A stretch of 64,000 nucleotides of DNA from Brachionus manjavacas. Taxonomy: Eukaryota > Rotifera > Eurotatoria > Ploima > Brachionidae. Positions 53,301-64,000 of this stretch are shown here, in pieces. The stretch spans positions 9,696,026 to 9,760,025 of the forward strand of contig JAHQIY010000003.1 in NCBI GenBank assembly GCA_019054805.1, in the 5' to 3' direction. The stretch's first letter is position 1. Each line of letters opens with the position of its first letter. The notes beneath the pieces are model-generated. The model was not told where the DNA came from. It saw only the letters and a program-made list of their open reading frames with translations, and did not search any database. The translations under genes and the position numbers were made by a program.

Positions 53301-56300
53301 AACCCATTTTTTGACGTTTTTCATATAGGTATTTTGGAATGAGGTTTTCGAATTATTGAAAACCGAAGATACCACAGGATAGATCTTGAAATTTTCTTGA
53401 TTTTGGCTTTACAGATCAAAAAAAGATCAAAGATTTGAAAAGTAATGCACAAGGGAAACTTGCAAGTGATTTCAAGCCCACTATTTTTCAAGTCACTGCA
53501 GAATGGTCAATTATTTAGCTACGATAATGATTAAAAGCTAAAATTCAAGAACGCAAAAAGTTATACATTATAAAATTATCAGGAATCAAAAAAATTAGAA
53601 AGACAAGAATATAGGCGGCTTCGAAAAAGAGCAAAAAACCCATTTTTTGACGTTTTTCAGATAGGTATTTTGCAATGAGGTTTTCGAATTATTGAAAACC
53701 GAAGATACCACAGGATAGATCTTGAAATTTTCTTGATTTTGACTTAACAGATCAAAAAAAGATCAATGATTTGAAAAGTAATGCACAAGTGAAACTTGCA
53801 AGTGATTTCAAGCCCACTATTTTTCAAGTCACTGCAGAATGGTCAATTATTTAGCTACGATAATGATTAAAAGCTCAAATTCAAGAACGCAAAAAGTTAT
53901 ACATGATAAAATTTGCAAGAATCAAAAAAATTAAAAGGACAAGATTTCAGGGGGCTTCGAAAAAGAGCAAAAAACCCATGTTTTGACGTTTTTCAGATAG
54001 GTATTTCGCAATGAGGTTACCGATTTACTGAAAACCGAAGATACCACAGGATGGATCTTAAAATTTTCTTGATTTTGGCTTTACAGATCAAAAAAAGATC
54101 AATGATTTGAAAAGTAATGCACAAGGGAAACTTGCAAGTGATTTCAAGCCCACTATTTTTCAAGTCACTGCAGAATGGTCAATTATTTAGCTACGATAAT
54201 GATTAAAAGCTCAAATTCAAGAACGCAAAAAGTTATATATAATAAAATTTTCAGGAATCAAAAAAATTAGAAAGACAAGATTTTAGGCAACTTCGAAAAT
54301 GAGCAAACAACCCATTTTTTGACGTTTTTCAGATAGGTTTTTTGCAATGAGGTTTTCGAATTATTGAAAACCGAAGATACCACAGGATAGATCTTGAAAT
54401 TTTCTTGATTTTGGCTTTACAGATCAAAAAAAGATCAAAGATTTGAAAAGTAATGCACAAAGGAAACTTGCAAGTGATTTCAAGCCCACTATTTTTCAAG
54501 TCACTGCAGAATGCTCAATTATTTAGCTACGATAATGATTAATAGCTCAAATTAAAAAGCAGAAAAAGTTATACATGAAAAAATTTGCAGGAATCAAAAA
54601 AATTAAAAGGACAAGATTTTAGGCGACTTCGAAAAAGAGCAAAAAACCCATTTTTTGACGTTTTTCAGATAGGTTTTTTGCAATGAGGTTTTCGAATTAT
54701 TGAAAACCGAAGGTACCACAGGATAGATCTTGAAATTTTCTTGATTTTGACTTTACAGATCAAAAAAAGATCAAAGATTTGAAAAGTAATGCACAAAGGA
54801 AACTTGCAAGTGATTTCAAGCCCACTATTTTTCAAGCCACTGCAGAATGCTCAATTATTTACCTACGATAATGATTTATAGCTCAAATTCAAGAACGCAA
54901 AAAGTTATACATGATAAAATTTGAAGGAATCAAAAAAATTAAAAGGACCAGATTTTAGGGCAACTTCGAAAAAGAGCAAAAAACCCATTTTTTGACGTTT
55001 TTCAGATAGGTATTTTGCAATGAGGTTTTCGAATTATTGAAAACCGAAGGTACCACAGGATAGATCTTGAAATTTTCTTGATTTTGGCTTTACAGATCAA
55101 AAAAAGATCAAAGATTTGAAAAGTAATGCACAAAGGAAACTTGCAAGTGATTTCAAGCCCACTATTTTTCAAGTCACTGCAGAATGGTCAATTATTTAGC
55201 TACGATAATGATTAAAAGCTCAAATTCAAGAACGCAAAAAGTTATACATGATAAAATTTGAAGGAATCAAAAAAATTAAAAGGACCAGATTTTAGGGCAA
55301 CTTCGAAAAAGAGCAAAAAACCCATTTTTTGACGTTTATCAGTTAGGTATTTTGCAATTAGGTTTTCGAATTATTGAAAACCGAAGGTACCACAGGATAG
55401 ACCTTGAAATTTTCTTGATTTTGGCTTTACAGATCAAAAAAAGATCAAAGATTTGAAAAGTAATGCACAAGGGAAACTTGCAAGTGATTTCAAGCCCACT
55501 ATTTTTCAAGTCACTGCAGAATGGTCAATTATTTAGCTACGATAATGATTAAAAGCTCAAATTCAAGAACGCAAAAAGTTATACATTATAAAATTATCAG
55601 GAATCAAAAAAATTAGAAAGACAAGATTATAGGCGGCTTCGAAAAAGAGCAAAAAACCCATGTTTTGACGTTTTTCAGATAGGTATTTTGCAATGAGGTT
55701 TTCGAATTATTGAAAACCGAAGGTACCACAGGATAGATCTTGAAATTTTCTTGATTTTGGCTTTACAGATCAAAAAAAGATCAATGATTTGAAAAGTAAT
55801 GCACAAGGGAAACTTGCAAGTGATTTCAAGCCCACTATTTTTCAAGTCACTGCAGAATGGTCAATTATTTAGCTACGATAATGATTAAAAGCTCAAATTC
55901 AAGAACGCAAAAAGTTATACATTATAAAATTTTCAGGAATCAGAAAAATTAGAAAGACAAGATTTTAGGGCAACTTCGAATAAAGAGCAAAAAACCCATT
56001 TTTTGACGTTTTTCAGATAGGTTTTTTGCAATGAGGTTTTCGAATTATTGAAAACCGAAGATACCACAGGATAGATCTTGAAATTTTCTTGATTTTGGCT
56101 TTACAGATCAAAAAAAGATCAAAGATTTGAAAAGTAATGCACAAGGGAAACTTGCAAGTGATTTCAAGCCCACTATTTTTCAAGTCACTGCAGAATGGTC
56201 AATTATTTAGCTACGATAATGATTAAAAGCTCAAATTCAAGAACGCAAAAAGTTATACATGATAAAATTTGCAGGAATCAATAAAATTAAAAGGACCAGA

Positions 56301-59300
56301 TTTTAGGGCAACTTCGAAGAAGATCAAAAAACCCATTTTTTGACGTTTTTCAGATAGGTTTTTTGCAATGAGGTTTTCGAATTATTGAAAACCGAAGATA
56401 CCACAGGATAGATCTTGAAATTTTCTTGATTTTGGCTTTACAGATCAAAAAAAGATCAAAGATTTGAAAAGTAATGCACAAGGGAAACTTGCAAGTGATT
56501 TCAAGCCCACTATTTTTCAAGTCACTGCAGAATGGTCAATTATTTAGCTACGATAATGATTAAAAGCTAAAATTCAAGATCGCAAAAAGTTTACATTATA
56601 AAATTTTCAGGAATCAGAAAAATTAGAAAGACAAGATTTCAGGGCAACTTCGAAAATGAGCAAAAAACCCATGTTTTGACGTTTTTCATATAGGTATTTT
56701 GGAATGAGGTTTTCGAATTATTGAAAACCGAAGATACCACAGGATAGATCTTGAAATTTTCTTGATTTTGGCTTTACAGATCAAAAAAAGATCAAAGATT
56801 TGAAAAGTAATGCACAAGGGAAACTTGCAAGTGATTTCAAGCCCACTATTTTTCAAGTCACTGCAGAATGCTCAATTATTTAGCTACGATAATGATTAAT
56901 AGCTCAAATTCAAGAACGCAAAAAGTTATACATGATAAAGTTTGCAGGAATCAAAATATTAAAAGGACAAGATTTTAGGGCAACTTCGTAAAAGAGCAAA
57001 AAACCTATTTTTTGACGTTTTTCAGATAGGTATTTTGCAATGAGGTTTTCGAATTATTGAAAACCGAAGGTACCACAGGATAGATCTTGAAATTTTCTTG
57101 ATTTTGGCTTTACAGATCAAAAAAAGATCAAAGATTTGGAAAGTAATGCACTAGGGAAACTTGCAAGTGTTTTCAAGCCCACTATTTTTCAAGTCACTGC
57201 AGAATGGTCAATTATTTAGCTACGATAATGATTGAAAGCTAAAATTCAAGATCGCAAAAAGTTATACATGATAAAATTTGCAGGAATCAAAAAAATTAAA
57301 AGGACAAGATTTTAGGGCAACTTCGAAAAAGATCAAAAAACCCATTTTTTGACGTTTTTCAGATAGGTTTTTTGCAATGAATTTTTCGAATTATTGAAAA
57401 CCGAAGGTACCACAGGATAGATTTTGAAATTTTCTTGATTTTGGCTTAACAGATCAAAAAAGATCAATGATTTGAAAAGTAATGCACAAGGGAAACTTGC
57501 AAGTGATTTCAAGCCCACTATTTTTCAAGTCACTGCAGAATGGTCAATTATTTAGCTACGATAATGATTAAAAGCTAAAATTCAAGAACGCAAAAAGTTA
57601 TATATAATAAAATTTTCAGGAATCAGAAAAATTAGAAAGACAAGATTTCAGGGGGCTTCGACAAAGAGCAAAAAACCCATTTTTTGACGTTTTTCATATA
57701 GGTATTTTGCAATGAGGTTTTCGAATTATTGAAAACCGAAGATACCACAGGAAAGATCTTGAAATTTTCTTGATTTTGGCTTTACAGATCAAAAAAAGAT
57801 CAAAGATTTGAAAAGTAATGCACAAGGGAAACTTGCAAGTGATTTCAAGCCCACTATTTTTCAAGTCACTGCAGAATGGTCAATTATTTAGCTACGATAA
57901 TGATTAAAAGCTTAAATTCAAGAACGCAAAAAGTTATACATGATAAAATTTGCAAGAATCAAAAGAATTAAAAGGACAAGATTTTAGGGCAACTTCGAAA
58001 AAGAGCAAAAAACCCATTTTTTGACGTTTTTCAGATAGGTATTTTGCAATGAGGTTTTCGAATTATTGAAAACCGAAGGTACCACAGGATAGATCTTGAA
58101 ATTTTCTTGATTTTGGCTTTACAGATCAAAAAAAGATCAAAGATTTGAAAAGTAATGCACAAGGGAAACTTGCAAGTGATTTCAAGCCCACTATTTTTCA
58201 AGTCACTGCAGAATGGTCAATTATTTAGCTACGATAATGATTTATAGCTCAAATTCAAGAACGCAAAAAGTTATACATGATAAAATTTGCAAGAATCAAA
58301 AGAATTAAAAGGACAAGATTTTAGGGCAACTTCGAAAAAGAGCAAAAAACCCATTTTTTGACGTTTTTCAGATAGGTATTTTGCAATGAGGTTTTCGAAT
58401 TATTGAAAACCGAAGGTACCACAGGATAGATCTTGAAATTTTCTTGATTTTGGCTTTACAGATCAAAAAAAGATCAAAGATTTGAAAAGTAATGCACAAA
58501 GGAAACTTGCAAGTGATTTCAAGCCCACTATTTTTCAAGTCACTGCAGAATGGTCAATTATTTAGCTACGATAATGATTAAAAGCTCAAATTCAAGAACG
58601 CAAAAAGTTATGCATGATAAAATTTGCAGGAATCAAAAAAATTAAAAGGACAAGATTTTAGGGCAACTTCGAAAATGAAAAAAAAACCCATTTTTTGACG
58701 TTTTTCATATAGGTTTTTTGCAATGAGGTTTTCGAATTATTGAAAACCGAAGATACCACAGGAAAGATCTTGAAATTTTCTTGATTTTGGCTTTACAGAT
58801 CAAAAAAAGATCAAAGATTTGAAAAGTAATGCACAAGGGAAACTTGCAAGTGATTTCAAGCCCACTATTTTTCAAGTCACTGCAGAATGGTCAATTATTT
58901 AGCTACGATAATGATTTATAGCTCAAATTCAAGAACGCAAAAAGTTATACATGATAAAATTTGCAGGAATCAAAAAAATTAAAAGGACCAGATTTTAGGG
59001 CAACTTCGAAAAAGAGCAAAAAACCCATTTTTTGACGTTTTTCAGATAGGTATTTTGCAATGAGGTTATCGAATTTTTGAAAACCGAAGGAACCACAGGA
59101 TAGATCTTGAAATTTTCTCGATTTTAGCTTTAGAGATCAAAAAAAGATCATTGATTTGAAAAGTAATGCACAAGGGAAACTTGCAAGTGATTTCAAGCCC
59201 ACTATTTTTCAAGTCACTGCAGAATGGTCAATTATTTAGCTACGATAATGATTAAAAGCTCAAATTCAAGAACGCAAAAAGTTATACATGATAAAATTTG

Positions 59301-62300
59301 CAAGAATCAAAAAAATTAAAAGGACAAGATTTTAGGGCAACTTCGAAAATGAAAAAAAACCCATTTTTTGACGTTTTTCAGATAGGTATTTTGCAATGAG
59401 GTTTTCGAATTATTGAAAACCGAAGGTACCACAGGATAGATCTTGAAATTTTCTTGATTTTGGCTTTACAGATCAAAAAAAGATCAAAGATTTGAAAAGT
59501 AATGCACAAAGGAAACTTGCAAGTGATTTCAAGCCCACTATTTTTCAAGTCACTGCAGAATGGTCAATTATTTAGCTACGATAATGATTAAAAGCTTAAA
59601 TTCAAGAACGCAAAAAGTTATACATGAAAAAATTTGCAGGAATCAAAAAAATTAAAAGGACAAGATTTTAGGCGACTTCGAAAAAGAGCAAAAAACCCAT
59701 TTTTTGACGTTTTTCAGATAGGTTTTTTGCAATGAGGTTTTCGAATTATTGAAAATCGAAGGAACCACAGGATAAATCTTGAAATTTTCTTGATTTTGGC
59801 TTTACAGATCAAAAAAAGATCAAAGATTTGAAAAGTAATTCACAAAGGAAACTTGCAAGTGATTTCAAGCCCACTATTTTTCAAGTCACTGCAGAATGGT
59901 CAATTATTTAGCTACGATAATGATTAAAAGCTCAAATTCAAGAACGCAAAAAGTTATACATGATAAAATTTGCAAGAATCAAAAAAATTAAAAGGACAAG
60001 ATTTTAGGGCAACTTCGAAAATGAAAAAAAAACCCATTTTTTGACGTTTTTCAGATAGGTTTTTTGTAATGAATTTTTCGAATTATTGAAAACCGAAGAT
60101 ACCACAGGATAGATCTTGAAATTTTCTTGATTTTGGCTTTACAGATCAAAAAAAGATCAAAGATTTGAAAAGTAATGCACAAGGGAAACTTGCAAGTGAT
60201 TTCAAGCCCACTATTTTTCAATTCACTGCAGAATGCTCAATTATTTAGCTCAATAATGATTAATAGCTAAAATTCAAGAACGCAAAAAGTTATACATTAT
60301 AAAATTTGCAGGATTCAAAAAAATTAGAAAGACAAGATTTTAGGCGGCTTCGAAAATGAAAAAAAACCCATTTTTTGACGTTTTTCAGATAGGTATTTTG
60401 CAATGAGGTTTTCGAATTATTGAAAACCGAAGGTACCACAGGATAGATCTTGAAATTTTCTTGATTTTGGCTTTACAGATCAAAAAAAGATCAATGATTT
60501 GAAAAGTAATGCACAAGTGAAACTTGCAAGTGATTTCAAGCCCACTATTTTTCAAGTCACTGCAGAATGGTCAATTATTTAGCTACGATAATGATTAAAA
60601 GCTCAAATTCAGGAACGCAAAAAGTTATACATGATAAAAATTTCAGGAATCAAAAAAATTAAAAGGACAAGATTTTAGGGCAACTTCGAAAAAGAGCAAA
60701 AAACCCATTTTTTGACGTTTTTCAGATAGGTATTTTGCAATGAGGTTTTCGAATTATTGAAAACCGAAGGTACCACAGGATAGATCTTGAAATTTTCTTG
60801 ATTTTGGCTTTACAGATCAAAAAAAGATCAAAGATTTGGAAAGTAATGCACTTAGGAAACTTGCAAGAGATTTCAAGCCCACTATTTTTCAACCACTGCA
60901 GAATGGTCTATTATTTAGCTACGATAATGATTGAAAGCTAAAATTCAAGATCGCAAAAAGTTACACATTATAAAATTTGCAGGAATCAAAAAAATTAGAA
61001 AGACAAGATTTCAGGGGGCTTCGAAAAAGAGCAAAAAACCCATTTTTTGACGTTTTTCAGATTAGTTTTTTGTAATGAATTTTTCGAATTATTGAAAACC
61101 GAAGGTACCACAGGATAGATCTTGAAATTTTCTTGATTTTGGCTTTACAGATCAAAAAAAGATCAAAGATTTGGAAAGTAATGCACATGGGAAACTTGAA
61201 AGTGATTTCAAGCCCACTATTTTTCAAGTCAATGCAGAATGGTCAATTATTTAGCTACGATAATGATTTATAGCTCAAATTCAAGAACGCAAAAAGTTAT
61301 ACATTATAAAATTTTCAGGAATCAAAAAAATTAGAAAGACAAGATTATAGGCGGCTTCGAAAAAGAGCAAAAAACCCATGTTTTGACGTTTTTCAGATAG
61401 GTATTTTGCAATGAGGTTTTCGAATTATTGAAAACCGAAGATACCACAGGATAGATCTTGAAATTTTCTTGATTTTGGCTTTACAGATCAAAAAAGATCA
61501 AAGATTGGAAAGCAATGCACAAGGGAAACTTGCAAGTGATTTCAAGCCCACTATTTTTCAAGTCACTGCAGAATGGTCAATTATTTAGCTACGATAATGA
61601 TTAATTGCTCAAATTCAAGAACGCAAAAAGTTATATATAATAAAATTTTCAGGAATCAGAAAAATTAGAAAGACAAGATTTCAGGGGGCTTCGACAAAGA
61701 GCAAAAAACCCATGTTTTGACGTTTTTCAGATAGGTATTTTGCAATGAGGTTTTCGAATTATTGAAAACCGAAGATACCACAGGATAGATCTTGAAATTT
61801 TCTTGATTTTGGCTTTACAGATCAAAAAAAGATCAAAGATTTGAAAAGTAATGCACAAGGGAAACTTGCAAGTGATTTCAAGCCCACTATTTTTCAAGTC
61901 ACTGCAGAATGGTCAATTATTTAGCTACGATAATGATTAAAAGCTCAAATTCAAGAACGCAAAAAGTTATACATTATAAAATTTTCAGGAATCAAAAAAA
62001 TTAGAAAGACAAGATTATAGGCGGCTTCGAAAAAGAGCAAAAAACCCATGTTTTGACGTTTTTCAGATAGGTATTTTGCAATGAGGTTTTCGAATTATTG
62101 AAAACCGAAGGTACCACATGATAGATCTAGAAATTTTCTTGATTTTGGCTTTTACAGATCAAAAAAAGATCAAAGATTTGAAAAGTAATGCACATGGGAA
62201 ACTTGCAAGTGATTTCAAGCCCACTATTTTTCAAGTCACTGCAGAATGGTCAATTATTTAGCTACGATAATGATTAAAAGCTCAAATTCAAGAACGCAAA

Positions 62301-64000
62301 AAGTTATACATGATAAAGTTTGCAGAAATCAAAAAAATTAAAAGGACAAGATTTTAGGGCAACTTCGAAAATGAAAAAAAACCCATGTTTTGACGTTTTT
62401 CAGATAGGTATTTTGCAATGAGGTTTTCGAATTATTGAAACCGAAGGTACCACAGGATAGATCATGAAATTTTCTTGATTTTGGCTTTACAGATCAAAAA
62501 AAGATCAACGATTTGAAAAATAATGCACAAGGGAAACTTGCAAGTGATTTCAAGCCCACTATTTTTCAAGTCACTGCAGAATGCTCAATTATTTAGCTAC
62601 GATAATGATTTATAGCTCAAATTCAAGAACGCAAAAAGTTATACATGATAAAATTTTCAGGAATCAAAAAAATTAGTAAACAAGATTTTAGGCGGCTTCG
62701 AAAAAGAGCAAAAAACCCATTTTTTGACGTTTTTCAGATAGGTATTTTGCAATGAGGTTTTCGAATTATTGAAAACCGAAGGTACCACAGGATAGATCTT
62801 GAAATTTTCTTGATTTTGGCTTTACAGATCAAAAAAAGATCAATGATTTGAAAAGTAATGCACAAGGGAAACTTGCAAGTGATTTCAAGCCCACTATTTT
62901 TCAAGTCACTGCAGAATGGTCAATTATTTAGCTACGATAATGATTAATTGCTCAAATTCAAGAACGCAAAAAGTTAGATATAATAAAATTTTCAGGAATC
63001 AAAAAAATTAGAAAGACAAGATTATAGGCGGCTTCGAAAAAGAGCAAAAAACCCATGTTTTGACGTTTTTCAGATAGGTATTTTGCAATGAGGTTTTCGA
63101 ATTATTGAAAACCGAAGGTACCACAGGATATATCTTGAAATTTTCATGATTTTGGCTTTCAGATCAAAAAAAGATCAAAGATTTGGAAAGTAATGCACTA
63201 GGGAAACTTGCAAGTGTTTTCAAGCCCACTATTTTTCAATTCACTGCAGAATGGTCAATTATTTAGCTACGATAATGATTAAAAGCTTAAATTCAAGAAC
63301 AAATAAAAGCTTATACATGATAACATTTTCATGAATCAAAAAAATTAAAAGGACAAGATTTTAGGGCAACTTCGAAAATGAAAAAAAACCCATTTTTTGA
63401 CGTTTTTCAGATAGGTTTTTAGCAATGAGGTTTTCGAATTATTGAAAACCGAAGGTACCACAGGATAGATCTTGAAATTTTCTTGATTTTGGCTTTACAG
63501 ATCAAAAAAAGATCAAAGATTTGGAAAGTAATGCACAATGGAAACTTGCAAGTGATTTCAAGCCCACTATTTTTCAAGTCACTGCAGAATGGTCAATTAT
63601 TTAGCTACGATAATGATTAATAGCTCAAATTAAAAAGCAGAAAAAGTTATACATGAAAAAATTTGCAGGAATCAAAAAAATTAAAAGGACAAGATTTTAG
63701 GGCAACTTCGAAAAAGAGCAAAAAACCCATTTTTTGACGTTTTTCAGATAGGTATTTTGCAATGAGGTTTTCGAATTATTGAAAACCGAAGGTACCACAG
63801 GATAGATCTTGAAATTTTCTTGATTTTGGCTTTACAGATCAAAAAAAGATCAAAGATTTGGAAAGTAATGCAGAATGGAAACTTGCAAGTGATTTCAAGC
63901 CCACTATTTTTCAAGTCACTGCAGAATGGTCAATTATTTAGCTACCATAATGATTAAAAGCTCAAATGCAAGAACGCAAAAAGTAATATATAAAAAAATT

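Larger units (their letters stand above)
6269..64000. repeat. satellite DNA, tandem array of a 335-336 bp monomer, about 170 copies, open at the right edge
   Basis: The word CCCATTTTTTGACGTTTTTC or a close variant recurs at 6,288, 6,624, 6,960, 7,295 and so on. It is still in register at 61,039, 61,375, 61,709, 62,045 and 62,382. Spacing is nearly always 334-338. I found no foreign insertion, gap or inversion; all monomers point the same way. One hand-counted monomer has 101 G+C in 336 bases. The array starts abruptly: similarity begins between 6,262 and 6,272. The monomer carries no credible gene. Its role is unknown; large arrays like this are typical of centromeric, pericentromeric or B-chromosome-like heterochromatin. 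Confidence 0.97.
24400..64000. repeat. distal block of the array, type B monomers
   Basis: The usual markers are GGTATTTTGCAATGAGG or GGTTTTTTGC, TTTTCGAATTATTG, GATTTTGGCTTTACAG, GATCAAAGATTT, CCCACTATTTTT and GAGCAAAAAACCC. Monomers are more varied than in the proximal block, with many private substitutions and rare haplotypes shared at a distance. Single proximal-type monomers remain, for example at 32,819-33,152. Confidence 0.75.

Noticed and set aside
6269-64000. CRISPR array
   Set aside because: Repeats are head-to-tail with no unique spacers, the unit is over 330 bp, and the sequence context is eukaryotic.
6269-64000. Transposon or rRNA/tRNA genes hidden between monomers
   Set aside because: Core-word spacing stays at 334-338 wherever I checked, leaving no room for an insertion.

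Overview
This window is eukaryotic, AT-rich DNA with two very different parts. Roughly the first 6.27 kb is ordinary low-complexity, gene-poor sequence with small or broken genes. Everything from about 6,269 to the last base is one uninterrupted tandem array of a 335-336 bp satellite, cut off by the window edge. Dividing the span by the period gives about 170 monomers. I found no transposon, gene or other insertion inside the array. The organism is probably an animal: there is a spliced Rho-like GTPase with very short GT-AG introns, plus fragments that weakly resemble BEN-domain-type proteins. A low-GC invertebrate such as a brachionid rotifer would fit, because satellite-rich elements are known to drive genome-size variation in Brachionus asplanchnoidis. 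The assignment is a guess that cannot be proved from this sequence.

Flank (1-6,268). On the minus strand at 857-1,369 lie the first three exons of a divergent Rho-type small GTPase. The P-loop, switch I and the hydrophobic strand after G3 can be read across two introns of 54 and 57 nt. The 3' half (G4, G5, C-terminus) could not be found in the remaining 856 bases. Between 5,297 and 3,293, also on the minus strand, is a series of coding-like pieces. In transcription order they are an N-terminal domain around a W-x7-YSI motif, a coiled coil that runs through an in-frame stop, a frame-shifted continuation, and two diverged copies of a C-terminal piece carried on a roughly 300 bp tandem duplication. 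A Ser/Thr-rich open stretch comes last. I read most of this as one decayed gene or gene family member.

Array (6,269-64,000). The monomers share a conserved frame: a phased T-tract box after CCC, a hairpin, a GATC-A7-GATC block, and one BglII-type and one PstI-type site. A hand count of one monomer gives 101 G+C in 336 bases (30%). Diagnostic substitutions separate a proximal type (about 6.3-17 kb) from a distal type (about 24.4-64 kb), with a mixed zone between. Rare variants recur at exact multiples of the monomer, often six monomers apart, which points to segmental duplication and gene conversion. The array edge next to unique DNA is sharp and unusually homogeneous. No protein coding in the array is credible; the short open frames there come from single-base changes in A-runs.
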